64,000 nt of DNA, from the NCBI GenBank assembly GCA_963930645.1, contig OZ005653.1, positions 112,139,259-112,203,258 of the forward strand. Reading direction: 5' to 3'. This DNA is from Salticus scenicus (Eukaryota; Arthropoda; Arachnida; Araneae; Salticidae). Both the position numbers and the translations under genes were made by a program. A model generated the notes under the pieces. That model was not told the DNA's origin. It worked only from the letters and a program-made list of their open reading frames with translations, and ran no database searches. Positions 1-11,061 of this stretch are shown piece after piece; the first letter of the stretch is position 1, and each line of letters begins with the position of its first letter.

Positions 1-149
1 TCCCTATTTTTAAATGAATCGCTATAATTACTGAATTCTCAAAATTGCATTAATTTTTATCACGTGAAAAAAAACAGAAAAAAAATCTTATTAGGAAAAA
101 TGTCGCACCGGGTTCTCACTGCCTTCGGAAAAAATTCCCAAAATGCCCT

Positions 150-850
150 AACTCTTATTTCTGTTATTTTCTCCCTTCGCCCCCCCCCCCTCCCGTCTAT
201 ACTAATAATTTTAAAAATTCGAAAATATCCGCAATCGATTTGTAGGTATCGAAAACCTCTATATACCAATTTTGAATGCTCTAACTCTATTCTATTTCTT
301 TTGCCCCTCCGCCCCCCCTTCCCGGCCCTCCTAATAACTTTACACTTTCGAAAATATCCCCATTCGACTTGCTGGCCTCTAAAACCTATCTGTACCAATT
401 TTGAACGGCCTAACTGTATTTCTATTTGTTTTTGCCCACACCCCCCCTTCCCGCCCCTCCTAATAATTTTACAAATTCGAAAATATCCGCAATCGATTTG
501 TAAGTATCAAAAACCTCTATATACCAATTTTGAACGATCTAACTATTTTTATTTTTTTGCCCCCCCCCTCCCCTCCACCCTTCTCGCCCCTCCTAATAAC
601 TTTACACTTTGAATAATATCCCCATTCGACTTGCAGGCCTCTAAAACCTATCTGTACCAATTTTGAACAGCCTAACTGTATTTCTATTTGTTTTTGCCCA
701 TAGCCCCCCCCATACTGCCTCCCCCCTCCCACCCCTTCTAATAATTTTACAAATTCGAAAATATCCGCAATCGATTTGTAAGTATCGAAAACCTCTATGT
801 ACCAATTTTGAACAATCTGACACTATTTTAATTTTTTTGCCCCCCCCCCC
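150..850. repeat. Tandem array, ~130-bp units of two alternating types
   Basis: Five units start near 199, 329, 460, 593 and 739. Each has a C-rich block, then CCTAATAATTTTACAAATTCG or a variant, then CCAATTTTGAAC and a variant of CTAACT. Units alternate: type A carries CGCAATCGATTTGTAAGTATC (199, 460, 739) and type B carries CCCATTCGACTTGCAGGCCTC (329, 593). The array is thus a dimeric higher-order repeat of about 265 bp. Apparent ORFs across it are low-complexity translations and are not genes. Confidence 0.8.
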
Positions 851-964
851 CCCGAAAAAAAATCGGAAAAAATCAAAAAAATGAGTTTTTGGAAATATTT
901 TCAAGAAGACGCTTGGCGTTTTTTTTTTTTTTTTTTTGCATCTTTGAGCTATTACTTTTACTCG

Positions 965-1500
965 AAAATCCGTATTTTTCTAAATTTGCCTCCGAAAATC
1001 ATTTATACCCCCTTCCCCCCTTAAAAATCAAAAATTCCAAAATCGCAGAAAATGATTTTTTTGTTTTCAAGTCTAGTCTCCCCATCTGCAATTTTTTCAT
1101 TGTGAAGTAATTTGGAGCCGAGTTATGCTTATAAAGGTGTTTTTGCCTCCTGCGCCTCCAAAATCCTTTTCACCCCTTTTCCACCTTAAAAATCCAAAAA
1201 TCCAAAATCGCAGAAAATGATTTTTTCGTAATCCAGCCTAATCTCTCCATCTGCAATTTCTTCCCTGTGAAGTAATTTGGTGCCGAAATGCACTTATAAA
1301 TGTGTTTTTGCCTTATGCGCCCCCGAAAATCCTATTTTTACCCCCTACCCCCCTTAAAAATCCAAAATTCCAAAATCGCAGAAAATGATTTTTTTGTATT
1401 CAAGTCTAGTCTCCCCATCTGCAATTTCTTCACCGTGAAGCAATTTGGAGCCGAGATATACTTCTAAAGGTGATTTTTGCCTTCTGCCCCCCCCGGGGGG
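965..1500. repeat. Tandem array, ~160-165-bp units inside the Helitron
   Basis: Three units share AAAATCGCAGAAAATGATTTTT (near 1040, 1205 and 1372), followed by GTCTAGTCTCCCCATCTGCAA, GTGAAG, AATTTGG and a C-rich run. Related single copies occur in the opposite orientation at 32040-32230 and 45450-45560. The C-rich and G-rich runs (near 1480-1510) form a short palindromic block. Confidence 0.8.
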
Positions 1501-1660
1501 AACGGGGGGGTATTTCGCAAAATCCCGTCTTAGTGAGCGTCAGGGTCCTAAAATCAACCTGCTCACCGAAAATTGTGACTCTATCTCCCATAGGATCGCC
1601 ACAACCGTGTTGAGTCAGTGAATCAGTGAATCAGTGAGTTTACTCTTTTATATATATAGA

Positions 1661-2379
1661 TGATGCTCTTTTTTTTTTTTTCTATGATCAGATAAGTTTG
1701 CACAGTTTATGTGAAAGTAGAAAGTGTGAAAGTATTTATTCAGAAACAGTTCAAAGATTTTCTTAAAATTTGCTACATACGTCTCCTAGTAGATGGTCTT
1801 CAGTATGTGTTAGTTGATTAGTACAGGGGGAATGAAAATAAGCATCCTGATTAGATAAGTTAGTTTTATATCTCGAAAATAATTGTCTAAAAATACGATT
1901 TTATTTATTTTAACTTGCTGCAAAAATTGTTCTATATATTTATTGGCAACTGCAGAAAATGCTGTAGATGTGGTGGAAATGTGTGATGGGAATGTAAATT
2001 GGAAATGTAGGGTTGCGAATGTGGTGTGTTGCGAATGTGGTGTTTAAATTTTGAAAAAGATGCCCAAGAGAGTTAAAAGTCAGTCAGCTTTAAAGTATGT
2101 TTATAGTGAAGATGCATCCATGATGTAGTCTAAAATAATTTTATTCAGTCATATTGCCTTGATCAAAATTAAAATTTGTGTACTGTACAATTAGAAATTC
2201 TAAATGACAATTACTGGTATTCATTTTTCCTAGGTCTTACATGAAATTTCAGAAAAAATCTAACGGAGATGTTAAAAATCAATTTTATATGTGGATTTTA
2301 ATGACTAATATTAATTTAATTAATTATTGGCAAGAATATATTCGTGACACAGGATTCTTTTTCTAAGGCAAGAATAATC

Positions 2380-2411
<32 letters not shown>

Positions 2412-2655
2412 TTTTTGAGAAATTAAATAATAAAAATAAATGAAAATACAGTATAAAAATATAGAGAATCAGGATTATTTACTTTTCATCAATGATTAAT
2501 TTAAAGTTACAGGCTCTAGATAAACATTTCAGTAAATATACAGATTTTTTCTCTCTTTTTTTTTTTCTTTTCTTTTTTTTTTTTTTTTTACAGTGTGTAA
2601 TACAGTGCGTTTTCTTTCTTTTCTCTTCTTTTTTCTTTTCACTATGTCTATTGAC
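1661..2655. other. AT-rich stretch, no gene seen
   Basis: No ORF above background. It holds an (ATTT)n run near 2381-2416 and long T runs near 2550-2590. Repeats of GTGTGTTGCGAATGTGG near 2012-2042 are a short local duplication. Confidence 0.7.
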
Positions 2656-2661
2656 TTACCA

Positions 2662-3110
2662 GAAAACATTCAAAAGTTGTCGTCTTAAAAAAATATTGAA
2701 AAAATATATATTTGATTCTACTCTCCATAAAACACCAGTAAGTGAAAAAGTTATCGGCTTAAATAAATTTCAGCGACCACAAAAAAAAAAAAAAAAAAAT
2801 CAAAATTAAGCATTTTTGGCGATTTAACGCTGTTAGGCGAAAAGTTCGAGATTGCTGTGTACGAACAGAACCGTGTTTTGCTTCTCCGCCAAGTACTGAA
2901 AATCATCGCCTAACAGTGTAAAATTGCCATATATGCTTAATTTTGATAGTTTTTTGTTGCCGTTGTAATTCATTTCAGCAGATGGTTTTTTTTTTTTTTT
3001 TTTTCTTTCACTTTCTCTGGTGTTTTATGAAGAGTAGAATCACATATATATATATATATTTATATCTATCTATATATATATATTTATATATCTATCTATC
3101 TATCTATCTA

Positions 3111-3165
<55 letters not shown>

Positions 3166-3190
3166 AAGACGACACCTTTTGAATGTTTCC
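2662..3190. mobile_element. Foldback (long inverted repeat) element
   Basis: The left arm 2662-2840 and right arm 2906-3190 are imperfect reverse complements. Matching landmarks: GAAAACATTCAAAAG with CTTTTGAATGTTTCC at the outer ends; TCTACTCTCCATAAAACACC with GGTGTTTTATGAAGAGTAGA; AAAATTAAGCAT with ATGCTTAATTTT; and GGCGATTTAACGCTGTTAGG with CCTAACAGTGTAAAATTGCC near the centre. A ~65-base spacer separates the arms. The right arm has been expanded by a (TA)n/(TATC)n microsatellite at 3040-3163. No coding capacity is seen, so this is a MITE or foldback transposon. The superfamily is not identified. Confidence 0.8.
3034..3163. repeat. (TA)n / (TATC)n microsatellite
   Basis: About 130 bases of alternating TA with an inner TATC block, inside the right arm of the foldback element. 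The left arm has only a short TATATA at the matching place, so the expansion came after the element formed. Confidence 0.95.
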
Positions 3191-3200
3191 TTGTTATTTA

Positions 3201-3560
3201 GTATTTAAAGTAAAACATTTTCTATATATTGAAAGTACCTGGTGTTACCTGCGACACTGCTAACTATATTTAAATGAATTTTTAAAATTGCATATTACTT
3301 ATTAATATAAAATCTTTAAAAAATACTAAAATTTACATTAAAAAAAAATCCATTAAATTTGAAAACATCATTTATTTTATGGAAATAACAAAAAAAAAAA
3401 AAAAAAACTGATTAAAAAATATGTCTTTTTCATAAATTAGTCAAATATATCTTACAGATGAAAACATATTCCTTTTCCTTTCACTTATTTATCAGAACAA
3501 TTAAAAGCCACGTAATATTTCGGCATTTTCAAAATTCATCAACATTCTATTGGTATTGCT
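3201..3560. other. AT-rich stretch, nothing recognised
   Basis: Homopolymer A runs and AT-rich sequence. No ORF, repeat pair or motif supported. Confidence 0.6.
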
Positions 3561-3562
3561 GA

Positions 3563-3700
3563 GTTTCAATACCTAATAATGGCTAATACCAAATCATTTT
3601 TTTTTTTTTTTTTTTTGGGGGGGGGGCATAAAAAATCTTTGGTTGTTAACATGGAGATGATAGATCTATATAAATTGTTACATATATATATATATATATA
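3563..3700 (-). mobile_element. Partial inverted copy of the MITE at 4117-4500
   Basis: The sequence around 3570-3690 (CAATACC..TAATGGCT, a T run, GGCATnAAAAATCTTTG, TAACATGGnGATGAnAGATCTATAT) is the reverse complement of 4135-4255. It lies immediately left of the Helitron 5' end at 3705, so the two copies bracket the Helitron start. Only part of the MITE is present. Confidence 0.65.
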
Positions 3701-3704
3701 TATA

Positions 3705-3943
3705 TCTGTATATATATATAAATTACGCGTCACGATGTTTGTCCGGGGTAAACTCCTAAACTAAGGAACCGATTTTAATGAAATTTTGCACACTGTGTGC
3801 AGTTTGGTCCAACTTGAGAGATAGGATAGTTTTTATCTCAATTTATTGTCACAATATTGTTTTATTGCAATTATTTGTTAATTATAGACCTTTATTAAAG
3901 TTGATCCAAAATATCTGTGAGTTCCATTAATTTAATTGTTGCC

Positions 3944-3975
<32 letters not shown>

Positions 3976-5928
3976 GTTCATTTTCTTTCGACATAAAAAT
4001 AAATACATTTAATCAAACGTGAACGTTAAAAAATTATAAAAAGTTAAATTATGCATCTCACGAAAATTGACGTCATAATCAATTTAAAGATTTTAAACAC
4101 ATTGCTAAAGTGCTAATGTAGTTCTATCATAGATATAGTAATATATATAGATCTCTCATCCCCATGTTATCGTACAAAGATTTTTGATGCCGAAAAAAAA
4201 AAAAATAAATAAAAGCTTTGGAAACAGCCATTAAGTGGTATTGAAAAAAAAAAAAAAGAAAAGAAAGAAAGAAATATGAATTTGAAACTGTATTTGGAGT
4301 CTTCCATTCCCCTTTAGCAAATAAATTATTCATAAATTTTATTTGCTAAAATATTAGTATGTATTCCCGTGTGTATTCACTCGGGGAAAGACGGCCATAT
4401 TTTGGTAAAAACGTCGTCTTTTCCCAAATGAAAAGGAATAACTTTTTTCTCCCCATTGATCACTCTATTCTACATATGCTATACTATATCTATGAGTTCT
4501 ATACGCAAGCGAAGTGTGACTCACTGACCGTCTGTGCAGCCAAGAAAAAGATTTCCTATGTTAATTGCCCAATGGATTTTTTGTAAGAAATTATTAAAAA
4601 TCGAGGAAATTTATTTCCCGATTTTAATCCTTATATTTGGGTATAGATATGTATTAGTTATCGCGGGTGTTAGATTGAATTATTTTGCTGTCAAATTGAC
4701 AAAATTTTAATTTTAAATTTCAAAACTCTGTCACCCTTGGCTTTTTTTATTATTATTATTATTATTTGGCGATCAAAAGCGTAACACGAAAATATACATG
4801 CCAGATGTATGCATTGTATGAAATGTAATATGTATTATTCATTGTACGTATGTATGACATGTAATATGTATTGTACGAAATATTGTTTCATATTATTCAT
4901 TACTCTTTTAACGTAAGTTGTTAAAATAACCATGATTTTTGAAAGGAATTAAATATTTTCGCCAGATAATTTGGCGATATTCTTTTTTTTTTCGCCAAGG
5001 ATGACAGAAATGAAATCTATTCCGCTGCAAAATATTAGTATCTTACATCAGATATTTTATTTAGACATTTGAAAACAAATTTGACTTCAAACTATGATAG
5101 AATATTTATCATTTTCCTTTTAATTAGTATATTATTAGTATATTAAAATTTAAAAGCATGGTATATAAAAAGTTTTTTTTTTTTTTTTTTTAATCTTATA
5201 ATTATTCTTATCTTAATCCTCAATGTTTCCCATCTTTATTAACTTGAATTTTCTATTAAAATTTTAACATACTCAAAAACTTCTCATCACTTCGTTAAAA
5301 TACACTAAACTTTTCCAAAATCTTTTTCTATTTAGAATGATACATGTATTTACTTTAAATGTCCAATATTTCATAAGATTTCCAATTTTAAAGTTTTAAA
5401 ATATTTATCCAATTTACTTATTTTTCTGGTTTAGCCTTATTGTTTTCCTTTTTATAACTACAGCTGTTGCCCTCTTTAAAATATTTAAAATGATGAGGTC
5501 ATTTTATAGTAAAATCATCCATTATAGCATATATTATATTTCACTCCTCCATAAAAATTGATTTTAAAATCGTCTGTTTCTTTTATACTTTTATTTTAAT
5601 AGAATTTTAATAGAATTTAATTTATATATTAGTCATTTTAGCAATTTTATCCAAAGTAGCATTAGAAATAATATATATCACTTCTCCATTAAAATTTATA
5701 GGACCCTACAATAAAATTAATTTGTGCTTAATATCAACACTACGAAAATTTTTATCAATCGCTTCCAAATTTTGACCTAAGTTTCAAATCTCAACTCTGT
5801 GGGTTTTTACATCGGCTACAACGTTTTCGTCTTTGTTCGTAAATAATAATTTGACTGTACTAAATAGTTTACAGCCGTATAATTCGACGTATAACTTAGT
5901 CACAGCAACGCGTGGCCGGGTCTGCTAG
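3705..5928 (+). mobile_element. Non-autonomous Helitron
   Basis: The proposed 5' end is A|TC at 3705 followed by TGTATATATATATAAATTACGCGTCACG, shortened here to the key phrase AAATTACGCGTCACG. The 3' end is CGTGGCCGGGTCTGCTAG at 5911-5928 followed by T, a Helitron-type CTAG terminus. There is no terminal inverted repeat and no target duplication beyond the A/T site, as Helitrons require. No Rep/helicase ORF is visible. Much of 3890-5130 matches the repeat block at 43840-44780. A MITE sits inside it (4117-4500). The 5' boundary falls in a TA microsatellite and is less certain than the 3' one. Confidence 0.7.
4117..4500 (+). mobile_element. MITE nested in the Helitron
   Basis: The related block at 44021-44040 reads GTGCTAATACGCAAGCG without interruption. 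Here GTGCTAAT (ending 4116) and ACGCAAGCG (from 4501) are separated by ~384 bases, which marks an insertion. The inserted piece has inverted ends containing CATAGATATAGTA near 4130 and TACTATATCTATG near 4482. The target duplication is unclear. Non-coding. Confidence 0.65.
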
Positions 5929-6978
5929 TATATATATATATATGTAAATAAGGTTTTAAATGAAGTAAATTCCTTAAAATTCACTTTGAACATTTGTATT
6001 TAAATGAATTTTCTTACAAAAGTGTGTTTAAAAAGAAAGTATATTAAGATTTATCCGAGTGGAATATCAATTTTTCTCGAAAAAATATTGTTTATTATTT
6101 CATTTTTGTAATATTGTACTTATAATTGTATGTAATTGTCCGACATTTCTACTTATGAGCGCTAAACCTATGAATGGGAAATATTTAAATTATAAACTTA
6201 GATACATTAGAAACCAAAACTTTCATTATTCCACATTTACAAATAAATTTCATTTCCAATAATAAACAGCATGACATTAATATTTTTAAAATAAAAATCC
6301 GACTTGCTATCATATTCTCAGTATTTTAAACAAAATTAATTTTAACATATAAATCCGGGAACATATTTTTATTTTATTTTTATGCTTTCGCATTAACACA
6401 ATTCTCACAGCACTTCCTTCTTTATTTAATTAGTAATTCGCACAAAAGAAATTAACATTGCTAATTATTCTTCTTAACCAAACTAAAATTATCTAGCATT
6501 TGCTGTTCATTTTTCCCTGAGATGTTCCTTTATAAACAGCATAGTCTTTTGAAATTATATTCACTTTGGTTATTATAGAAATGTAAGTGAATATCTAAAT
6601 TTAATGCAATTGTCTTACAAAATAAGTTGATAAAATATTATAGAGTGTATTTTTTTTTAATACCATTTAAGTATAATGTAGGAATATCAAGGAAATAAAC
6701 AAAATTGAGAACAAACTCTCCCCAAACACAAAAAATAAAATAAAAACAAATATATTTTTTTAATTACATTAAAGTTTATTTGCTGAAAAATATAATCTAC
6801 ATGATTACTCTAGATGTTTAAAACAACCATGCAGGTAAATTAATTAAAAATACGCATTTAAAGAAAAGGATAAATAAAGAAAAATATAACTTCTTAAGAA
6901 TAGGAATATACCTCTTCTCACCGACAGCTACAGTTCATCTTATTTATTTGAAAATTTGTTTCCATAATTATTCATAAT

Positions 6979-7011
<33 letters not shown>

Positions 7012-7133
7012 CATTTCGTTTTCACATTTAGAAATTTCGCAATCGTTTTTGAGTTAAAAAAAGAAAGAAAGAAAAGAAAAATTAACTAAGTGCATTATTC
7101 AGATAGAAAATAAAATGTTAAAGTTATGAAGAA

Positions 7134-7167
<34 letters not shown>

Positions 7168-7700
7168 AAAAAGAGTAGTAAATGAAGGGTTGTGAATTTT
7201 CTCAATCTGATAACGGAATTTTATAAAGCATTTTAGGCAATGAGTCATTGTGGAAATAACTGTCCCCATAGAATAAGACGTGCTGTTGTGTCGGTAGTAA
7301 TGTACCTTGTCCGCCCTTATAAATAAAGCCCAAGTTTCCGGAAACTAACGCTCGAATTCAATGCCATCGTAAAACAAAACAAAAAAAAAAAAAAAAAAAA
7401 AAAAAAAGAAAGAGAAAAAAAGAAAGAAAGTAAATTTTTAACTTCGCTATGGAGGAATGAATAAAATGAGAGATGAAGAATGATTTAGCATTGAGAAAAA
7501 TTCATCACAATTATAACAATGCATCGAAAAGATAAATAAAAAAAATAACAAATAAAATAAATTAATATGGTGTGTCACTCACACAGCTTTCTCTTATCCT
7601 GTATTTAATACTATAAGGATATACTGCAGATTAAGTCGTAAGTTTAATAAAGAAAGATAATAAAGTTCAATCACGTTAAAAATAGTCTAAATAGGAAAAT
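5929..7700. other. AT-rich stretch with homopolymer runs
   Basis: No supported gene. It contains long T runs near 6979-7011 and 7137-7166 and a long A run near 7379-7407. A short TA run at 5930-5942 follows the Helitron end. Confidence 0.65.
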
Positions 7701-7789
7701 TAAAACCCGAATAAACTACTACGTCAGAAACGCCAAAGAAAAATATTGAAAATGCATACATCAGTTTCGGTAGCCTTTAGCGTACCGTC

Positions 7790-7870
7790 TTCATTGCAAA
7801 AAGGATTCTGAATCTAGAGAAGTGCTCGTATATATAGGTGAGGGGCCGAATTTTGTTCAACCAATAGGAT
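7790..7870 (-). promoter_or_regulatory. CCAAT/TATA core-promoter-like module, left arm
   Basis: Mirror image of the right-arm module: CCAAT near 7861 and TATATATA at 7829-7836, reading leftward. The two modules face outward from the foldback. No transcript evidence can be seen in sequence alone. Confidence 0.3.
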
Positions 7871-8124
7871 TACGGGAAAGGTGGGGGTGTGACCAATAGA
7901 AATTTAGGAATCTTAGCTGTGTAAACAGTAATAAAATTAAGAAAATGTGGGCTGAATGTAAAAGTTCCAACAATCAGCCAAATAGGGAACAGCGAAATCA
8001 CAATTTACAAGGTTTATAATTTAAAAAAAACTTGTGTTGTTATTTTTCTTGATTTTTCTACTGTTTACACAGCTAACATCCCTAAATTATTATTGGCCAC
8101 TCTCACCATCTTTCCCGTAATCCT

Positions 8125-8200
8125 ATTGGTTGAACTAAATTCGGTCCCTTCTCCTATATATACGAGCACTTCTCCAGATTCAGAATTCTTTTTGCACTGA
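8125..8200 (+). promoter_or_regulatory. CCAAT/TATA core-promoter-like module, right arm
   Basis: An inverted CCAAT motif (ATTGG, 8125-8129) is followed by TATATATA at 8155-8162. About 28 bases after the TATA start is a TCA that could serve as initiator (near 8182). Spacing fits a Pol II core promoter firing rightward out of the element. AT-rich DNA gives TATA by chance, so this is only suggestive. The conserved arrangement in both arms is the main argument. Confidence 0.35.
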
Positions 8201-8290
8201 AGACGGTGTGCTTAAGGCTGCCGAAACAGCTGTATGCATCTCAAATATTTTTCTTTGGCGTTTCTGACGTAGCAGTTTATTCGGGTTTTA

Positions 8291-8426
8291 ATATTCCAAC
8301 GCTAAGTCTCCTGTTATTATTATTAGTCTAAATATGGTTTAAGAACAGTTTCATTCGACATATCATTCTCTGTGCGAGTGTACCCCTCCCCCTATAACTC
8401 AATCCCCATTCAATTATAATGCCTGC

Positions 8427-8471
<45 letters not shown>

Positions 8472-8594
8472 TTTTTTAAATCAAGTCTTTCATACATTTT
8501 CTTTGCAACTTTTCAATCTTGATCAAATCCTTCATGTGGAAAAATAATATAAACATAAAAATACAAATCTGAATTATCTGCAGTTATTCCTTTA
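8291..8594. other. AT-rich spacer with (ATT)n/(ATTT)n
   Basis: A short trinucleotide and tetranucleotide run occupies about 8429-8476. Nothing else is recognised. Confidence 0.7.
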
Positions 8595-8699
8595 TTAGCG
8601 AGCTTCGCCAGCTAGCGGGTCAGTATTTTCAAATGAATCACTATAATTCATGAATCACTAACAGTAACTTTTATTCTTAAAAAAAAAAAAAAAAAAAAA

Positions 8700-9345
8700 G
8701 AAAAGAAAAATCATTTCTTATTGGGTAAAATGTCGGCCCGGGTCCCCACTGACTTCGGCAAAGCAGTTCCGAGCGCGCTGCGCGCGCGTATTCTTTCCCT
8801 GACCCTCCGTGCCCCCTAAAAAAAAAAAAACATTTCTCATCGGGTAAAAACTCCTACCGGGTCCCCACTGCCTCCGGCAGCGCAGACCCATGCGCGCGCA
8901 CTTATGAAGGTATTCGTGCGCTGCGCGCACATATTCCTTCTCAAGTCAAATTTTTATTCTTAAGAAAAGAAAATTTTAAAAATCATTTCTCATCGGGTAC
9001 AAAGTCGGGCCAGGTCCCCACTGCCTTCGGCAGCGCAGTCCCGTGCGCGCTGCCAGCCACAAGTTAAAGGATACACGCGCTTCGCGTGCGTACTCCTTCC
9101 CTGACACTTCATGCCCCCTATAAAAAAATCATTTCTGATCGGGTAAAAACTCACACTGGATCCCCACTGCCTTCGGCAGCGTAGACCCATGAACGCCGCG
9201 CGTGTACGTGTGAAGGTATACGCGCTCTGCGCGCACATATGCCTTCTCAAATCAAATTTTTATTAAGAAAAGAAAAAAATCCTTTCTCATCGGTTAAAAA
9301 GTCGGACCGGGTTCCCACTGCCTTCGGCAGCGCAATCTACGCCTA
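8700..9345. repeat. GC-rich minisatellite, ~120-150-bp units
   Basis: Five units start near 8712, 8831, 8984, 9129 and 9281. Each contains CATTTCTCATCGGGTAAAA, GGTCCCCACTGCCTTCGGCAGC and a GCGCGC-rich tail. The ACTGCCTTCGGCAG core can fold into a hairpin. A sixth, diverged copy lies at 95-135. GC content is well above the surroundings. ORFs read across it are not supported as genes. Confidence 0.85.
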
Positions 9346-9404
9346 TTTATTCCTCATACTTTCAGCCCCGCCTAATTAACACCAATTTTAAACCGTCTAA
9401 CTCA

Positions 9405-9915
9405 ATTAGCTGAGATGCTGAAGAAAACCTAATATGAATACCTCAAAACGTGTAAATTGGTGAAAACTTTCGATAATATAAAAGAACTTTAAAATATCTT
9501 TCGAAGCTTTCTAATGATATATTACTTAGGAAATTATTTTAATTAGTAGCTGAGATACAAAAGAAAACTGATTTAGGACACCTCAAAACGTGTAAATCTG
9601 GTGAAAACATTCGATAATATAAAAGAACTTTAAAATATCTTTCGAATGATGTAAAAAAAATAATTTAATCATAATTAGAAATAGAAATTTTGAAATTTTA
9701 AAATATTACAGCGCCATCTGGCGGTAAAAAATTATGTAATGTACTGTTCGATTCCAAATCATCAACGTTTTCTAATGTTGTATTACTTATGAAATTATTT
9801 TAATTAGTAGCTGAGATACAAAAGAAAACTGATTCAGGCGACCTCAAAACGTGTATATCTGGTGAAAACTTTCGATAATATAAAAGAACTTTAAAATATC
9901 TTTTGAATGATGTAT
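9405..9915. repeat. Three direct repeats of ~110 bp
   Basis: Units near 9408, 9546 and 9808 share TAGCTGAGATnC, AGAAAAC, ACCTCAAAACGTGTA, GGTGAAAAC and TTCGATAATATAAAAGAACT. The first two are nearly adjacent. The third is separated by a ~150-base insert containing GCGCCATCTGGCGG near 9710. Confidence 0.8.
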
Positions 9916-10649
9916 TAAAAATATTTTAATCATAATTTGAATTTAAAATACGCGTATTAGAATAAAATTTAATTTCCAATTAAAATGTAATTTTTTTTTC
10001 AAAATCAATGAAATTTGAACTGCAAGGCTATCTTGTGATGTTAGGACTGTATATCAAGTTTAGTGTGCGACATTGAAAAACTGAAGCCTTTTCAAAATTG
10101 CAATTTTTAATTGCAGTACCAAAACACGTGACCTCATTAAATACCAGATGTGTCTCTTCCGTTCAAGACTGTAGACGATCGTCTGCGATATTAAAACTCT
10201 TTTGATTTGTTGCCACCATTTTTTTAGTTTAGTTAATTTATAAAGTTCTAATTGTCCGATCGATAAGCCGTATAAACCATCGGATTGAGAAAAAATCGGC
10301 CCTTTCATTTGATACTACATTTGTAACGATACGACTGATATTTCTAATTTATTTTCCACTTTTTCCGTAAGAATGTCTCTTTTTAAGCAAATTTCCGTGA
10401 ATTCTCAGTCATTTTTCGATCGACATAGCTCAACGTTTTAATTAATATCTCCGCTAATTAGGGTCGCATCGCTTAGCGAATTATTGCGATGTTGAGATGA
10501 AGAAATTCTGCGTCTGTCGACACCGGTTTCGAGGCGCTGCGACTATTAGCGTTGGAGCTTTAGCGCTTACAATGCATTTGTCACAGACAAACAGACAGAC
10601 AGATGCGCACAGATTTTAATAATATAAGGAGATAATTTATGCTGATAAC

Positions 10650-11017
10650 AAATACACCCCGCGAAAAAAAGATAGGATCAAAGGGTTTTTCTTTGATTTT
10701 TCATAAAATAATATTATCTAAATTGTGCTTATCATTTATTATTATCATAAAATAACACTATTCCCGGACTAATTTTTGTTTCAAGACTAATTTAGAAAAA
10801 ACTTAGAACTAATTTTTTTCTAATTTAAGACTACACACCGCGGCAAAAAGATAGAAAAAAATTTTTTTTTTTCAATTTTTTAATATGATTATTGTAAATG
10901 TGAATATTTTGAATATGATTCAAATATTTAATATGTTTTTGCTATGATAATATTTTGTTATGATAATAAATGATCAGCACAAATTAGATAACGTTATTTT
11001 ATGAAAAAGAAAAAAAA

Positions 11018-11061
<44 letters not shown>

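Larger units (their letters stand above)
1..1660 (-). mobile_element. Non-autonomous Helitron-like element, cut by window edge
   Basis: On the minus strand the element begins at 1660 with TC followed by an A/T-rich leader and the phrase AGTAAACTCACTGATTCACTG. The base before it on that strand is A, as expected for insertion between A and T. The first ~180 bases match, in reverse complement, the start of the Helitron at 45279. Bases 1-150 match 8620-8770, near the 3' end of the Helitron at 8595-10632, so the true 3' end probably lies a few tens of bases left of the window. No Rep/helicase coding is visible. The interior is two tandem arrays listed separately. Helitron assignment rests on termini and cross-matches; the 3' hairpin itself is not in view. 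Confidence 0.6.
7701..8290. mobile_element. Foldback MITE with promoter-like arms
   Basis: Outer ends are TAAAACCCGAATA (7701-7713) and TATTCGGGTTTTA (8278-8290). The arms of ~240 bases, 7701-7935 and about 8055-8290, remain reverse complementary throughout: ACGTCAGAAACGCCAAAGAAA with TTTCTTTGGCGTTTCTGACGT, ACTGTTTACACAGCT with its partner, and CCAATAGGATTACGGGAAAG with CTTTCCCGTAATCCTATTGG. A ~120-base unpaired spacer lies in the middle. No ORF. The arms are about 85-90% identical by eye. Confidence 0.85.
8595..10632 (-). mobile_element. Non-autonomous Helitron, minus strand
   Basis: On the minus strand it starts at 10632 with TCTCCTTATATTATTAAAA preceded by A. It ends at 8595 with GGCGAAGCTCGCTAA followed by T. 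The 3' end has a short hairpin (GCGA/TCGC) just before the CTAA terminus, as in Helitrons. The 5' region includes GACAGACAGA-type repeats near 10590. The interior holds a GC-rich minisatellite (8700-9345) and a triple repeat (9405-9910). Sequence next to the 3' end matches bases 1-150 of the window. No Rep/helicase coding is seen. Confidence 0.6.

Noticed and set aside
64..904. Overlapping ORFs of 70-180 codons on both strands
   Set aside because: They are translations of the C-rich tandem array and share its period; both strands are open because of skewed composition.
3034..3163. CRISPR-like regular repetition
   Set aside because: Simple TA/TATC microsatellite in a eukaryotic context; no repeat-spacer pattern anywhere in the window.
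2492..3182. ORFs rich in Phe and alternating Tyr-Ile
   Set aside because: They are read through T homopolymers and a TA microsatellite in a foldback element.
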